Positions 32,801-47,800 of a stretch of 64,000 nt of DNA are shown piece after piece. Each line of letters opens with the position of its first letter. Positions within the stretch are counted from its first letter, which is position 1. The notes under the pieces were generated by a model. The model saw only the letters and a list, made by a program, of their open reading frames with translations. It was not told the origin of the DNA and ran no database searches. Origin of the DNA: Galaxea fascicularis (lineage: Eukaryota > Cnidaria > Anthozoa > Scleractinia > Euphylliidae); the NCBI GenBank assembly GCA_948470475.1, contig OX419335.1, positions 17,739,026-17,803,025 of the forward strand, in the 5' to 3' direction. The position numbers and the translations under genes were made by a program.

Positions 32801-35800
32801 ACAGCACCCACCTTCCACCAGTCTGTCCCAGGTTCAATTCCCAGACTCATAAGCATCATCAATGGGTTGAGTTTGTTGGTTCTCTACTCTGCTCTGAGAG
32901 GTTTTTCTCTGGATTTTCCTGTTTTCCCCTCTCCTCACAAATCATCGTTTGATTTGATTTGAGTTCATTTGATTTACAGTCTCCCAATAATTATTAGTAA
33001 TGCGCTTGTGCTCGCCTAGAAAGATTTGAGACTTAAAGTTATTGTTTTATTATTATTATTATTATTCCCTCCACAGGATCCTAACCAGCTAATCCGAGGA
33101 AGTGCTTTGCGAGTGTTGTCAAGCATCAGAGTCCCTGTGATTGCACCTATTATGATGTTAGCTATAAAAGAGGTGTGTGCTTCAGATATTTAAGTACCAG
33201 TTAGCTTAAATTGAATGTTACTTGACTGCTTACATAAACGTGGAATGGGCAATTCCAGAAAATATCCATACCCAACCACGGACGGCTTCCATGTTTCAAC
33301 CCCCCCTTGCCTTCGGAAATTCCAGAATGCGTTACCCCCCCATTCCCTCAGAATTCCATAACCGTGAACCCCCCCTACCCTTCGGAATTTCCAGGGTTTT
33401 TTGGGAGGTACATTTTCGACTTGGCAACGTTTATATGAACAAACGAACATGAATTTATGCCTCCCAAAGGCTGTTATCTAGCGGCGCCAGGTGACAAGCT
33501 TTACTCTTCAGTGACAAGAATAACCTACCGCGTGTGGCCAGGCTGTGCAACCTTTTTTTTTAAGTCTAAATTTGGCTCATCCTCGGAGACCCAGGGGCAG
33601 ATAGTCGGGATAGGACGAAGATTGGGACTAGCGAAAGTTTGTAAGGCGAGCGAAAGAGAGCCCCTGGGCACCTATCTTTAACGGACTAGTTCCAGAACCC
33701 ATTCAAATCCGTCTTTCTGATTGGGCACAAATTTTGTGGCATTGTATTTTTTATGCCCAATCGGCGATCAGTATAGATCGCGCTCTTTTCGTGATGCCTT
33801 ATACGGATGGGAAATTGTTAAATTTGCTGTCGGCCATATTTTTAATTTCTCCCGTTGTACGCGGTGTCTTACGAGGAAAGTTTTGGGGGAAAGGGGCCCA
33901 CAAAAGCCAGAAGCCTACAAATTTAACCTGTACTCAACCAAAAGGAACTCGAAAAATGATCGCAGGTATCGTAAACTTGACGCGAGGACGTCTTGCATGT
34001 ACACTGTATGTCTAGCTGTTGTCTTGTATAATTAAAGTCGGCCGCATGTCGTGGTTGTTTGATGTGAGTGAGCTGTTTTTCTGATTTACTTATACGGGGA
34101 GTAGTCCACCCCTGGAACTTTTGCTACTGGCTACTTCGATGTCCACACGCAAACTAAAGTTGAATTATGATTGTGGCATTGTTCAAGGAATCTTTCACGA
34201 AGGATTTAACTTATGAGATATTGGAAACATGGGGCATTGTAATTTTGACTGATATCTGTTGACCAAAATGCGTCATTTCCTGAGGTGTGCACAAAAACTG
34301 TAGATTGGATTAGATTACCCTGGAGCTGTGTTAATCGCTGATAGTTCTTCGCATGGTGTTTTTCACCAGCTCTTCATGAACCCTACAACAGAAGTTCATA
34401 TTCAAAAGATTAATTTTAAGTTTTGAAAACATATTTTTAATGGGGTTTTGTTCGACTTTTCTGGAGACTTTTAGACTGTGCTGCCACTTTAAGGTTGCAC
34501 TTTCAAATTAAACAGTTTGCAAGTTGAATTTTTTGTGTGAGGTGTTGCCTTAAAAACCACTGTAGGCACGATAAATCAATTATTGGTTGTAGTTTCGTGT
34601 AGTTACTGATCTGGGTGCTTAGAGTTGTGGAGCTCATTTGTTTCACGAGACCACACCACTTCCAGATAACTAGGGAACCAGGTTTTCAGTTTCGCTCATA
34701 TTTGAAGTGTGTTTTATGTGGAAAAACCATGGATAACCATAGTAGCTTCCCAGCAGGATATCCCCCTTTTAATTGAAGTGAAAATTGAAAGAAAACGGTT
34801 AAATAAAATAAAACGAAAAGGGATTGTAATGTTCTTTATTTTGTTTGTTCCCATTCTTGATGGTGAGGCATAATATCTGGGTATTGTGGCAATTAGTCTT
34901 GTAGCCTCATTACGTTTTAGAGTAGCTACTTAGGATGTAGCAGTAGGTGACTTTATGAGGGTTTAATTTGAAACATGAAACATTTTCACTAAATATCAGG
35001 GGGTGGAAATTTACTGTCGCCAGTCTTTTTTGCAAGCTGCCAGCATTTCAGAAGAAACCTACACTCTGCTAAATGAATTTCAAATGCACGTACCCAGTAA
35101 GATGAAATTACACCCTCACATTCAGAGGCAGTGTGAAATTCAAAAGCCATCGTAAAATGTAATTGACTATCTATTATTTGTTGGTCTTTCGTTTTTCTTT
35201 CCCCTCACAAAAGCAGCTTTCAAGTTAAATGACATCAACCACTCACCATTATTACCCTAGGTGGAGAGACCACCACAACAAACGAATTTTCTGGGAATTT
35301 GTGTCCCAAGCTATACAAAGGTTTCAAAATTATTTGATTACAACATATGGAAGAACAGAAACTTTCTTCAACGCCTTCTCAAGGTCTTGCTCGAAATTCA
35401 GCTGACAACTGATGATGTCGAACTCGAAGGTTAAATGCAAGGTTCAATTTCGCGAAATACTCGCCCGATTGGCAAACCAGTCTAGCCCGTGCAGCAGAAA
35501 TTCTGACCTTCGCCTCGAGAAGTTGCAGGAGTCGCCCACCACCTTTATATATAAGTACTTCAGAAAAAATGCTCATACAACCACGATATGTGGCCGTGTA
35601 CATGCAAGACGTCCTCGCGTCAAGTTTACTGCAATCATTTTTCGAGTTCCTTGCAAGAACCTTTTGGTTTAGTACAGGTTAAATTTGTAGGCTTCTGGCT
35701 TTTGTGGGCCCCTTTCCCCCAAAACTTTCCTCGTAAGACACCGCGTACAACGGGAGAAATTGAAAATATGGCCGACAGCAAATTTAACATTTTCCTATCC

Positions 35801-38800
35801 GTGTAAGGCGTCACGAAAAGAGCGCGATCTATACTGATCGCCGATTGGGCATAAAAAATACAATGCCACAAAATTTGTGCCCAATCAGAAAGACGGATTT
35901 GAATGGGTTCTGGAACTAGTCCGTTAAAGATAGGTGCCCAGGGGCTCTCTTTCGCTCGCCTTACAAACTTTCGCTAGTCCCAATCTTCGTCCTATCCCGA
36001 CTATCTGCCCCTGGGTCTCCGAGGATGAATTTGGCTATAAAAAAACACCACTTACGGTAATTTTCATCCTCTTTGTTTTCTTGTGTTGTTCTGACGTTTA
36101 CAAAGCAAAATAGCTCAAAAGACTGTTAAAATCTTTCAGCGGTTGAAAAGGTTAAAAATACCGTCGAGCCTTCGATCTTTCCTGGGTTGGACCCTTCATA
36201 TGTCATGTAGTGTGCACGAAAAGTCTTAATTTGGCTTTGTTTTCTTGTGTTGTTTTGACGTTCACAAAGCAAAATAGCTCGAAAGACTGTTAAAATCTTT
36301 TGGTCGATTGCCGTCCGGCAGTCCGAATGTAAAATTATCTGACAGGCGTTCCTTGGAGGCGAGGGACAGGTGCGAGTTTTTTTGCCGTTTATCGGGCGGG
36401 ACACGGGAGTATCAAGAAATTGCACGCGGTAAATAAGGTATATTTTCAGACTTTATTCACTTGACAACAAATTCATCAAGGTAAATGTGAAACCCACGTT
36501 TTACTGTTCACTTCTACGTGTCTGATCAATCGATACTTGTCTTCTGCTTCAGCGATCATACGTTCATGGTTTATTTACGAACTGCAAAAGCCGACAACAA
36601 TAGTGTTTTCAAGGAACTCACTCTACTCTTTCTACTCTAGAAATCCCACCCGTGAAACCCCCCCATGCCTTCGGATATTTTCCAATTGTAAATGCCCCCC
36701 CATTCCTTCAGAATTCCAGTTCAAAGAACCCCCCCTCCCCTTTGGAAATCCTAAAAGCCGTCCGTGGTATAGGTATGGATATTTTCTGGAATCGCCCAAT
36801 TCTAAGTTAGCGCCAAAAAAATTGACCAGGGTTCAATTCTATAAAACTTTTACAAGTGTAATCTGCAAGTGTAGCTATTGTTTTCAAACTCTAAAACAAT
36901 GGCTACACTTGTAAATTACACCTGTAAAAGTTTTATTAAATTGACCCCTGGAAATCATTTATAGTTGTGCATATTTTTCTATTTTTGGGAGATTTTAAGC
37001 ATTATCAGTGATCTTTGCAATATAAGCTGTAAGATAAACACTACTGTATTTGGAAATAGAAGTGTCACATAATGTTAATTTCTAAGTCATTAATCCCTGA
37101 AGCTTAATGGTGACAGGAATGATTATGTTCAAACATGTTCAAACAATTACTTCCAGAGAAATATATTAAACATTTTGACCAAATTATGCTAATTTATGCA
37201 CAAATTGAGAAAATGGTTAGGAAGATAATTTTTACACAAGGTCGCAAAGTGATGATAGTATGACATCCTGCTTGTTTTTTTTTTGTTTGTTTGTTTGTTT
37301 TTTTGTAGGGTGTGGCAGACATGTCACCTTATGTGCGTAAAACTGCTGCTCATGCCATCCCTAAGCTTTACAGGTATGACCAGTATAGCCAGTACAAATT
37401 AATGTTCACCAGCATTAATCGTATCCCCTTAAATACTGCATGTACTGTACAAGTACCTTGAAAATACAGTGGAACCTCCCTTTGCAATCACCTCGTGTAA
37501 GTGGCCACCCCTCATAAGCGATCACTTTTCCAACATACTGAAAGTTTGCAAGTCAAATCACTATAGATGGAATCTCTCGCAAGCTATAGCAACCACTTTT
37601 AGAGATGACTGTTTGAAATTTTCTATTGTTTTTAACCTCTCCTAGGCGACCACCTGACCTGCTCCTGGGCAGAAATTGAAAAATGTTTTGCTGTAACATA
37701 TTGGCTATATCTTTATAGCAGACATAAATTTGTACATAAACATATAAATTATACAAAGAAATAATAATTAATTTTGGACCAGTCTCAATATTTTTATATG
37801 GGGTTTAGGTGAACACTGGCAAAAGGGTAAGTCTCTGTAATTACCATATGCAAATTATACAAAATTTAGACCCACTGTGACCTGACCACTCATAAGCCAC
37901 CACCCAGACATGTTGGGTGTTCACTTGTGGTAGGTTTGACTGTATGTGCTTGTGAAGCTCAGTCTGGCAAAAGAATTTGTACATTGACATGGTGGCTTGA
38001 AGATTGATAAGTGGACTTCAGCAAGGATATCATAATACAGTGGGACCCCGTTAATACAGGCACCAAAGGGACATGATGAAGTGTCCGCATTATAAATGTG
38101 TCCATATTAAGCGGGCTAATTTAAGAGAAAATATATGTGAGCTTTTTGGTTGTCGGGGCAAATAAAACTGTCTGTTATAAGCAGGTGTCAGTAGAGCTGG
38201 GTTTCACTGTACATAACCTTGAAACTTTATTTTCCAGTCTGGATCCCGAACAAAAAGATTGCCTTATTGAGGTTATAGATAAACTGCTGAAAGATAAGAC
38301 AACGGTAAGAAATTTTGGCTAAATCTGTGAAGTCTGTTATTAATCATTTTAGAATAATGTTACTATTGAGATTTAGAATTAAAGCCAGTGACCCTACAGA
38401 AAATTAATTTTATTCTCCAGTTTCGACAGCATGTGGACACAACATGGCTGTCAGCAATATCTATTTGAGAAGAGAAACCCCAGCCCTTGGTCCTTACTGA
38501 CAACTCTTTAATAGTACTAAAATAGCTACAGCTGTACAAGACGGTCATAAAATTCTAGCCAACAGTATGATTTTTTTTTTAAGGGAGACTGTGTTGTGTT
38601 TATACATTCCCATATATCTTACTGACTCTGTTTGGGGGCACTTATTTACTTTCAGTGGCTCAAAACAGGGCTCTTATTTGGGATGGGCGGTTATTAATTT
38701 AATTTGTCTTTTGGCAAACAGCCACATGTGAAAAACAACATTTTAATAACAAAATAGGAAAATTCACAGGAACTGTAGCAGTAATGGTAATCAAGGCTGT

Positions 38801-41800
38801 GCTCTAAGAAAAGTAGTTGAGCGCCCAAACCTCTTAACCCTTGAAATCCAGGGCGCCCAGCATATAAGTTTGGTGCAAAAACTAATATTTTCTGGTTGTC
38901 CAATGGCAAAAGTAAGTCGCCAGGGGCGACCGGGCGCCGCTAGAGCACAGCCCTGGTAATAGTTTGAAGCTGATTATGCTCTCACTTGGAAATTACAATC
39001 ACCAAACGTAGAACAAGACTACTTTTCATGTACCATAATGTGGGATGAATGTGAGCTATTGAAGAAAGAGTGAACCATGGTTTATCTCAAAGTACTCTGG
39101 AGTCATTAGGGACTTAAAGATAGTACACTGTGGTTGGGTAGGACAGTTGGATGAGGATACAGGGAACTTTAGGGGATGGTCAAATTGACATGTCTTTCAA
39201 AGAACTCAGGAATACACTTGTTATTGTTTTTGCAGAAGATTCTATTAGCAAAGAATAGTTTCTTATTCGATATGAGGCGTATGAATCAGTTAATCCTTTG
39301 TATACTTACTGGGAGTTTGATCCATTTTGTTTGGACTTTGATTAATTCAAGTGAGTGTGAATCCAGGTTTTCAAAAAGGCAACATTCCAGTTGTATCCTA
39401 AGCCTTAAAAGTTTTAGCGAGATTTAGATGCTCTCAGGACACATATTTGTAATGGAATGCATTATATTCATTGCACTCTATTGATGAGGTTGGTGTATCC
39501 CTGTCAGTATTTTGACCCTACTCAAAGTTTTCACACCCAGTACGTGAGTTGAGTGCAGGGGAGTTTGATAGCAATTAATGATGTACTGAACTGGATTCAT
39601 GTGTGAAGTGCATGGTTTATTTGTTTTCCTACAATTTACACAGTTAGTTGAATTGGAAAAATATTCAGTTTGTGGTAACAGAAAAAAGTGAAAACCAGAA
39701 GATTAAAGGCACTGAATATTACATCCATAAGTTGTTTGTTAGAATGAGCACGCTTTTTAACACCAGCTGTATTTCCCCTAAACATCCAACACCACTTTAA
39801 GCCCAGACATCACTTCAGATCATATCCAAATGAAGTATTCATAACAGAAAACTTGGCTTCAAATCTTTCTTTTAGCTTTCTGACTAGCTTTCTCCCTCTG
39901 CCATGGTTTTCAGAAATAAAAAGCTGCACATACTGGATTGAAAACAAACATGGCTTAATCACGCAGACTCCAGTCGAGTGATGTCTCATGAATTAAATCA
40001 AAATTTTTGCTACAACTTTCAGGTCACTAACGGATAAATCAAGATAAACAGAACAAAATGCATATTTAAGCAATAAAATTTTGTAAATGAATTTTTATGA
40101 ACAAAATTAAAGAAAAAGCTAAAACTGTGAGAATAAGTAATGCATGCATTCTTACATTTAACCATAGTTATGACTATGAGAAACTGCACAAAAACACACT
40201 GTCTCAAAAGCACAATGGTCGTAATCATGCATTGTTTGCATTATGTAACAGCCATCTAACCGTCATACCTGACTGTAGTGTACTATCTTAAAGTCCCCAT
40301 TGTACAGATAGGGATGGCACTTATTAACAAGAACACATTTAAAGGGGGAGGCGTATTAGGAAAGGGACTGAATCAAGTCTTTATCATGGTAGTTGTACTT
40401 TGATGATGTTTCATTTATTGTTCAGTTTATCAAGGGAGACTAGTTATAGCATTAATTGACATTGTTTTAACATTTTGTTTAGCTTGTGGCAGGTAGTGCT
40501 GTTATGGCTTTTGAGGAAGTTTGTCCAGAAAGAATTGATTTAATTCACAAAAACTACCGCAAGTTGTGTAACCTGTTGATAGACATTGATGAGTGGGGAC
40601 AAGTAGCAGTGATTCACATGCTCACAAGATATGCACGAACACAGTTTATTGATCCAAACAAAGAGGTAAACGTCAATTTGCAAAGTTATTCATGGTGATA
40701 ATCTGGGAAGGAAACCTTTTGAGTCAAAAATTAAACACTAGGGTTGTGACTCCAAGTCAGTGTAATGCCTGAAAATGGCAAGTTGGGATATGGTATATCC
40801 AAGTTAACATGTGATCAGGTGACCAAACTATGTATTTCTGTGCTTTCATACCACCGTCCTTGATCTGTGATTAAAGTTTGCAAAGCCTGTCTTCATTAGA
40901 CCCACCCTAAAGTGATATGGTGAGATGCACTTGTAAGGATGTACAGTGTAGATAAAATTTTTAACTGGCAGGAATTATCAGTTCACAGGCGGGTTTAAAA
41001 GCATCCATTATTACAGATTTTAAGATGGTAAAAGGTTTTTCAGCCGCAAAAATTAAGTTGACACCTGGGTTTTTCCCTGCTTCCTGCCCGGGGGTGGGGG
41101 GGGGGGGGGTACTTGGGTCAATTTTTGCTGGGTATGTGCCGCTGGCCTCTCAGAACCCCTACCCCATTATAGTCTATTCTGTGGCCAATTATAGACCCCA
41201 TCTTAGTCACTTTTGGGAAAATGTAATTTTCGCAATCCCAGCTTAGTCACTTTCTGTTTATGCCTCTACCTTAAGTAGGTCATCCTAAAATGAATTGACA
41301 CGTTTGTTAAATTGAATGTAGAATGCTTTACTTTTCACCTACAGTACAAACATTCTCGACTGGTACATTTGCTAACCGTTAGTATTTACATACGTACCGT
41401 CATAAATAGTTGAAATGCAAACATTCTTCTTTAACGGGAATGTCATAATGGTTTCTTACATGGATAAACAAAACGCTTTTTCTAATCCAAAAGAAGACCC
41501 AAGTTGTGTTAACTTCGATGGACGATAACAACGCAGAATAGCCGGAAAATAAATACTGTAGTACAGAAGATTTGTTGGACTTTGTTCTGGACCCAGGGGT
41601 TCTGCATTATTGTGGAAGTCGTTAATGTTTAAGTTGTGATTTCACGAACGGAGGTCAATGTGAGCCAACTGCTAAATATTAAAACAACAGCATGAACCAT
41701 TTTTTAACGGCAAATCTTCCTTCTTTTAAATCCCTGCTTGCCAGAAATCCCGAAATCCCGAAAATGCGCGACCCCATTCTAGTAACTCTACAAAAAAATG

Positions 41801-44800
41801 TAACCCCATTATAGTCACTCCAGTCGTGAAAATGCTACCCCATCCAGCGGCACATCCCTGTTAGCCTCCTACAAGGAAGTACCCCCCCCCCCCCCAGGGC
41901 TTCCTGGCTATCATGTACATCCCTGTCTAACATTTTTTAACTGCATTTGATTCTGATTTTGTTTCCAGCCTCAGTCAGAGAAATTTTATCCCAACTCTGA
42001 CCAATCTGATGATTCTGAGGATTCAGATGTTGTTGGATCTGCCAAGGTTGCAAAGAAGCCAGAATATGTTATGGATCCTGATCACCGATTACTCTTACGA
42101 ACATGCAAACCACTTCTTCAAAGCAGGAATGCTGCAGTTAGTTCATATCTTCTTCACTTGTAGTTGACTTGTAGCAATTTGAAGAAGAGAGGATTTCAAT
42201 AGTCTTCAACGTTTTGTCAGTTTTTCAGATCATACTTATTTCTGCCGTGTGGCCCTTCAACAGTTTATTTAATAATGAAACTCTCTCACATTTCCCTGGA
42301 TGTTGTTTTGGTTTGTTTGTTGTGTTTTGGTAAAAGCAAACTAAAAAATTTGACGTAACCCTATATGGTACTATCCTTTAGAAAAAATTATTAATATTAT
42401 TAGTAATAATGGTGTCTTCTGGAGCTGTTCCATTAGTTATTGAAAGCAGTGTTTGGCAGCTGGAGAGTTACAACACATATCATGACTTACCAGTATTATT
42501 ATTTTACTACCCTCTAGGTTGTCATGGCAGTAGCAAGGGTTTACCATCACTTGGCGCCCACAAATGAAGTCGGCATTGTAGCTCGTTCCCTGGTTAGACT
42601 TCTGAGAAGCCACAGGTGGGAACTCCCTGATAAACATAGATTGTAAAGAATGATTTGGGAGCTATAAAACTAGCCTTGCTTGAGGCTGTGTTTACCTCTT
42701 GACTTAGGTAGAGATTTTACCTCGTAATACACTGTTGCTAATAATTAGCAACAGTTTATTACAAGGTAAAACAATTTTTTGCTTGAAGTAATTAAGTTGT
42801 AATTTACAAAAAAAGTAATCAAAGATCTCAATTAGCGGTACTGACAGTCATGCTGGAACATGTTTTTATCTTCAATCTTCCTTTACATGGGGGCAGATCT
42901 GAAGAACCTGCATGTCTCCGCATGAAATGTGCTTAAAGGTCATTGACCACACAAAGTCTCCCAGTCCTTTTGTCTTCTGAGCTTCTTATGGTCTCTGTAG
43001 TTTGTGATCTTAAATGAACGCTGCAGTAATTACTAATGATAATCTTTTCACAAGTTTGTTGTTGCATCATAAGGTGCCTTCTACAATCATCTCACTTCAG
43101 CCAATCCAGTTTTCATGCAGGAATGACCTTTACTCACCCTGTATTCAGAGGCCATCTTGACACCTGACGATTTCTTTGTAACCACTTGTGACTGTGTTCC
43201 AGGATAAAGTTTAGTATAATTCGTTAGTTAGAAACTGTGCCTAGTATAATAATAATAATAATATACTCTTTGAAGGTTCCCTCACAGCTTACATCATTGC
43301 AAAGGTTTCAAAACACTTTCTAATGTTGACCTCTTTTCCCTCGCAGAGAGGTGCAAACCATTGTTCTTAGTAACATTGCAACAGTGTCAGCCTCTTCAAA
43401 GGTAAGAACATATTATGTTTTTATGTTAAACAGCATCAACATGGAAATCCCCGACTGACTTTTTAGTTGTAACTCAGAGAGACGCCAATGTGGGCTTATT
43501 TCAACTTGTGTATGAACTACCATGATTATGCCCCATCTTTCCAATTTCTTGTGCACAGAGAGAAAATAGTATAAAAATAATGTTGTTACATGTACCATAA
43601 GTTGCATTCCAATAAATCAGATTTGCATACACAAATTGGATAAGACAGTGTATGAATGCCATTTTGTCATAATAATGATAGGTTTGTTCTGACCAGACAA
43701 TACATGTATCTGTTTTAGAAAGTTTGAATCTCTAGCTGTTAACTAATCTACACTTAGAACTGTTACTAGCATCAAACTATTTTGTTTGTTTTGTGTATTG
43801 TTTGCAGGGGATGTTTGAACCCTACCTGAAAGGCTTCTTTGTTCACTCCAGTGATCCAACTCATATACGGTTATTGAAGGTAGGTTTTATCTAAGTATGT
43901 CTGACTTCTTAAATTGCACATGCTGCATGCACTTACTCATTCTCAGGTACTTTGTTCAGGAAAAGATGCAATTTCAGTGTCCAAACAAGCAGCTCTGTTC
44001 CTGTTTTTGCTTTTAACTTTGTTAGTAATGTTTGACTTTCTTTGTATCCTTCTCTTTTTTAACAGCTAGAAATTATGACTAATATTGCAGGAGAGACTAG
44101 CATTGGGACAATACTTAGAGAATTTCAGGTATCTGTGCACAGTAGATTTAAGCCTAATGCTAACTCTTAATTACCTGCATGTTTAGTTACCTACATTGTG
44201 TGTGTATGTTGCATAACCAGAGCTTCACATTGTAACTCACAGCACCTCTCACAACTGAATGTCCTACATGGATCCCTATTGTTGTAGTCCCTAGAGGCCA
44301 GGGTTATTTTTACCCACTGAAACAACAATTTTGCTGACATGTCAGTATATCTTTCATGTTCCTTGAAACCTACAACACCGTTACACAGTTTTAAAACGTT
44401 CAAAGATTGGTAAACACTTCATAGTTATGGTGAAATTTGTCTGCACTGTGACTGGTCATGGAATGACCTAAAACCATCTGAAACCACCTACAACCATCTA
44501 AAACCATCCAAAATGATACATTTTTTTTAGATTTCTGAAGGTGGTTGTAGGTGGATTCAGATGGTTTTAGGTCATTCCATGTTTTCGTATTAACGTGTGA
44601 CTGGAAAAATCTCCAATGAATCCTTTAGAATGAGCACAACACTTTTCACCATAATAGACATTAATTTTTTATCAGAAAAAGGTTGGTGCTCTTTGTAAAA
44701 ATGATCATCTGCCATACATTTTGTGCTTGCACAGTTTTGGTGATGTGATGTTATCTGTGGTTTTGTTCATGAGTTATGACTCTCCAGGAATTACTGTAAA

Positions 44801-47800
44801 ATTGAAACTAAATTACTTTTCTTCATCAGAGCTATATTTCCAGTCCTGATAAGCAGTTTGTGGCATCCACTATTCAAGCTATTGGTCGGTGCGCTAGCAA
44901 CATTTCAGAAGTTACAGACACCTGTCTAGCTGGCCTGGTGAGGCTTCTCTCAAACAGAGATGGTGAGAAATTAAGTCATATTCCAGTATGAATGAGAATG
45001 AAAGTAATAATTCTGAATGGTCTTTGAAGACCAGAACTCATGACAGCTGAATACAGGGTTCTCAGTAGTAGCCTGCAAACAGCGAATTCCGCCACCAGTC
45101 AAGACGAAAGTAGCCGCCTGTGCTGGTTATGAAATTTGCCTTTGTGTGCCTCCGGGCTGAAGTTTAGCTGCCTATAAGTATTTCTGGGCCGTCTGACAAA
45201 AAAAAAATGGAGAACCCTGTGAATAGCCTTAACGGGATCTTAAAGTACTAAATTTGCTGTGGGTGTTTGTGGAGCTGAGTGTAGCCTGCGTGACAGACGC
45301 CTTTTACGGCTCTTGTTTCTGAAACACAAGCCGTAAAAGGCGTCTGTCATGCAGGCTAAGCTGAGTGCAATGTTTGACAGTCTTGATACTGGCACTTAAT
45401 TGCATGTGTGTTTGGTTGCTTGATTTCATAAACCAAATTTCACATGGCCTAGCTGGAGATAAAATAGTGTAAACAATCCATACTTAGACATCCTTATTGT
45501 TGCTCAACAGAGGTGGTTGTAGCAGAGAGTGTTGTGGTCATTAAAAAGCTGCTTCAGCTTAAGGTGAGACAATTATTATAATTTGTAGATAAGTGAATAA
45601 GTAGTTTATGGTTATTGTTAAATGAAGGCTCAATATTTAATGAATAAAATAGCAATGGTTTTGTCATACACTGTGTGCATGCCTGCAAGAACCCTGAAAA
45701 TGCAATTAAAAATATCTCTCCTTCACATGACCACCCCAAAGGTAACTTTCCAATTTTTGATTTGGTTTTTGTGAAATTGTTTTGTTTCATTTTTGTATTG
45801 ACGTACAGATTTGTCAAGATTGCTTATCAGGCCCTGGTTCCTGAAAAGCCGATTAGCGCTATTCAAGGGTTAAATCCTGCTCATTGAGGAATATAATTTA
45901 TCCTCCGTTTAGATTGCGTTCCACAAAGCATGAATAGCACTATCCCTGGGATAAAGTAAGGGTTAAATTTAACACAGCTAGAGATGTGGATTAACTCACT
46001 AACCAGGGAATGAAATTTTTCAAAAAGAACAAAATGGCAGAACAAACTGTTTGTGAAATTGCTCAGAAAATTGACGAAAGCCACTTATACCACAAATAAC
46101 AGGTCTTTCCAGGTTGTAGGTTTAATAACAAATTAACCGCTGCCTCGCTTAAAATGGAAGGTGGATGCCTGGGGTATCCAGGGGCTTCTACTGTGTCCAG
46201 CCAGCCCCCAGATAGAATACAGCCCCCATGGCTGGCAAATCCCGGCAACTCAGCCATGAGCCCACATTCCAGGCACCCGTCAACACTGATTAGATCAGTG
46301 GGGTGGAGAATAAAACCAACAAGGGTGGCAAGGGTGGGGGAATGCTTGAAAACAACAGCTCCAAACCACTCAGGACTACTGAAAATGCCCGGTCCAAAAC
46401 TGCACTGAAACACAAAGATTGAGCTGCAACGTTCCATGTGAGCCTGCACTTGTGAGATTGACCGCTGGCCATGCACAAAGCTTGTGGCAGCTAACTTTGT
46501 TAAATTGACATTTAACTAAATTTAACTTTCAGTCCATAGAAATTCAGGAAAGTATCAAGTGAATTTGTGGTAGAAAACAGTCTCCTCCAGTGAACGATCA
46601 AGAAACTGAGGCACACAAATATGCAACTCATGCATTTTTTTCATTATGCACCAAAAATTGTTAAGTTAAGTAGGCTCAGGACAATCACAGTAGCATCCTT
46701 ATCGGACTCTTATGAACGGTAAGGACTCAAAGATATAGAAATTGTATTCTAGCAGAGGTTTTACAAAAAAGGAAAGGTTTTATCTATGCTGAACATGAAA
46801 GAAATTAAAAACTGAACTCACATCCACTAAAACATTTCACTCTTGTTGACACTTTTCATTTACTCTTCAATGTAGGTTTTTGTGTGTTTGAGGATTCCAG
46901 ATTTTTTCAGCTAGATTCATGTTTTTTACCCTAAGGCATGAAAGTTGGCAGGTATTAAATTCTTGCATACAGTTGCAAAAAGGTGTTAAAAATGAGATAA
47001 ACTTCACTTGTAAGCTGAATTAGGTGGAATGGGTGAGTTGAATCTGAATATTAAAGCTTAATTTTGGAACAGCCGAGTTATTATTCAATTGGTTGAATGT
47101 GTGAGATGAAATCAGTGTTAGTTTGCAAAAATGTTTTAAGTTCTTGTATGTACATTATTTCCTTTACCGTGAAAGCCACCTTGCACTGAATCATTATTTT
47201 CCTTCCTTTTCCTTACTAATATCGAAAGAGCTTTTCTTACACTATGACAAAAATAAGGTAATTTCTGACACCGTTCTTTCAAACAGACAACAAATAAATG
47301 CTTCCAGAAATCATGCATGCATGCACCTCGCACACACAGTCCATTCTGAAATCACATTTTTCCTGAGCATTTGCACCAACTCGCAGGCAAAAAACCGGTC
47401 TGACTGGTTTATTCCAACTTTAATTGAGGGATAGTTAATCAAGGAATAAATCTGTTTTCAGGAACGGCTTTTTAACCTCCGATTAGTTATTCAGTTATTC
47501 AATCTTGGTTTAACTCCTAATTGGGGGATAGTTTAATTGGCTTTTCAGGAACCGGGACCAGATCTACAGTGTATGCACTGGTTTTCATACATACACTGTA
47601 CTTGTAAATGGACTTGACACTAGAGAAATTAAATTTAAAAAGACATTTTGGTGTTAATTATTGATATTTAACCAGAGAAAGTTCATTTTAACACAACTGT
47701 TTCTTTGTCTCTGCAGCCTAAGGGAAATTCAGATATCATCATGCACATGGCAAAGCTAGTGGATTCAATTACAGTAAGTGTCAGTGATTTATTTTATATC

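Noticed and set aside
46063..46476. 137-residue open frame on the minus strand
   Set aside because: It lies inside an inverted-repeat element in AP3B intron 15 and shows no domain; the overlapping frames on the other strand are equally long.
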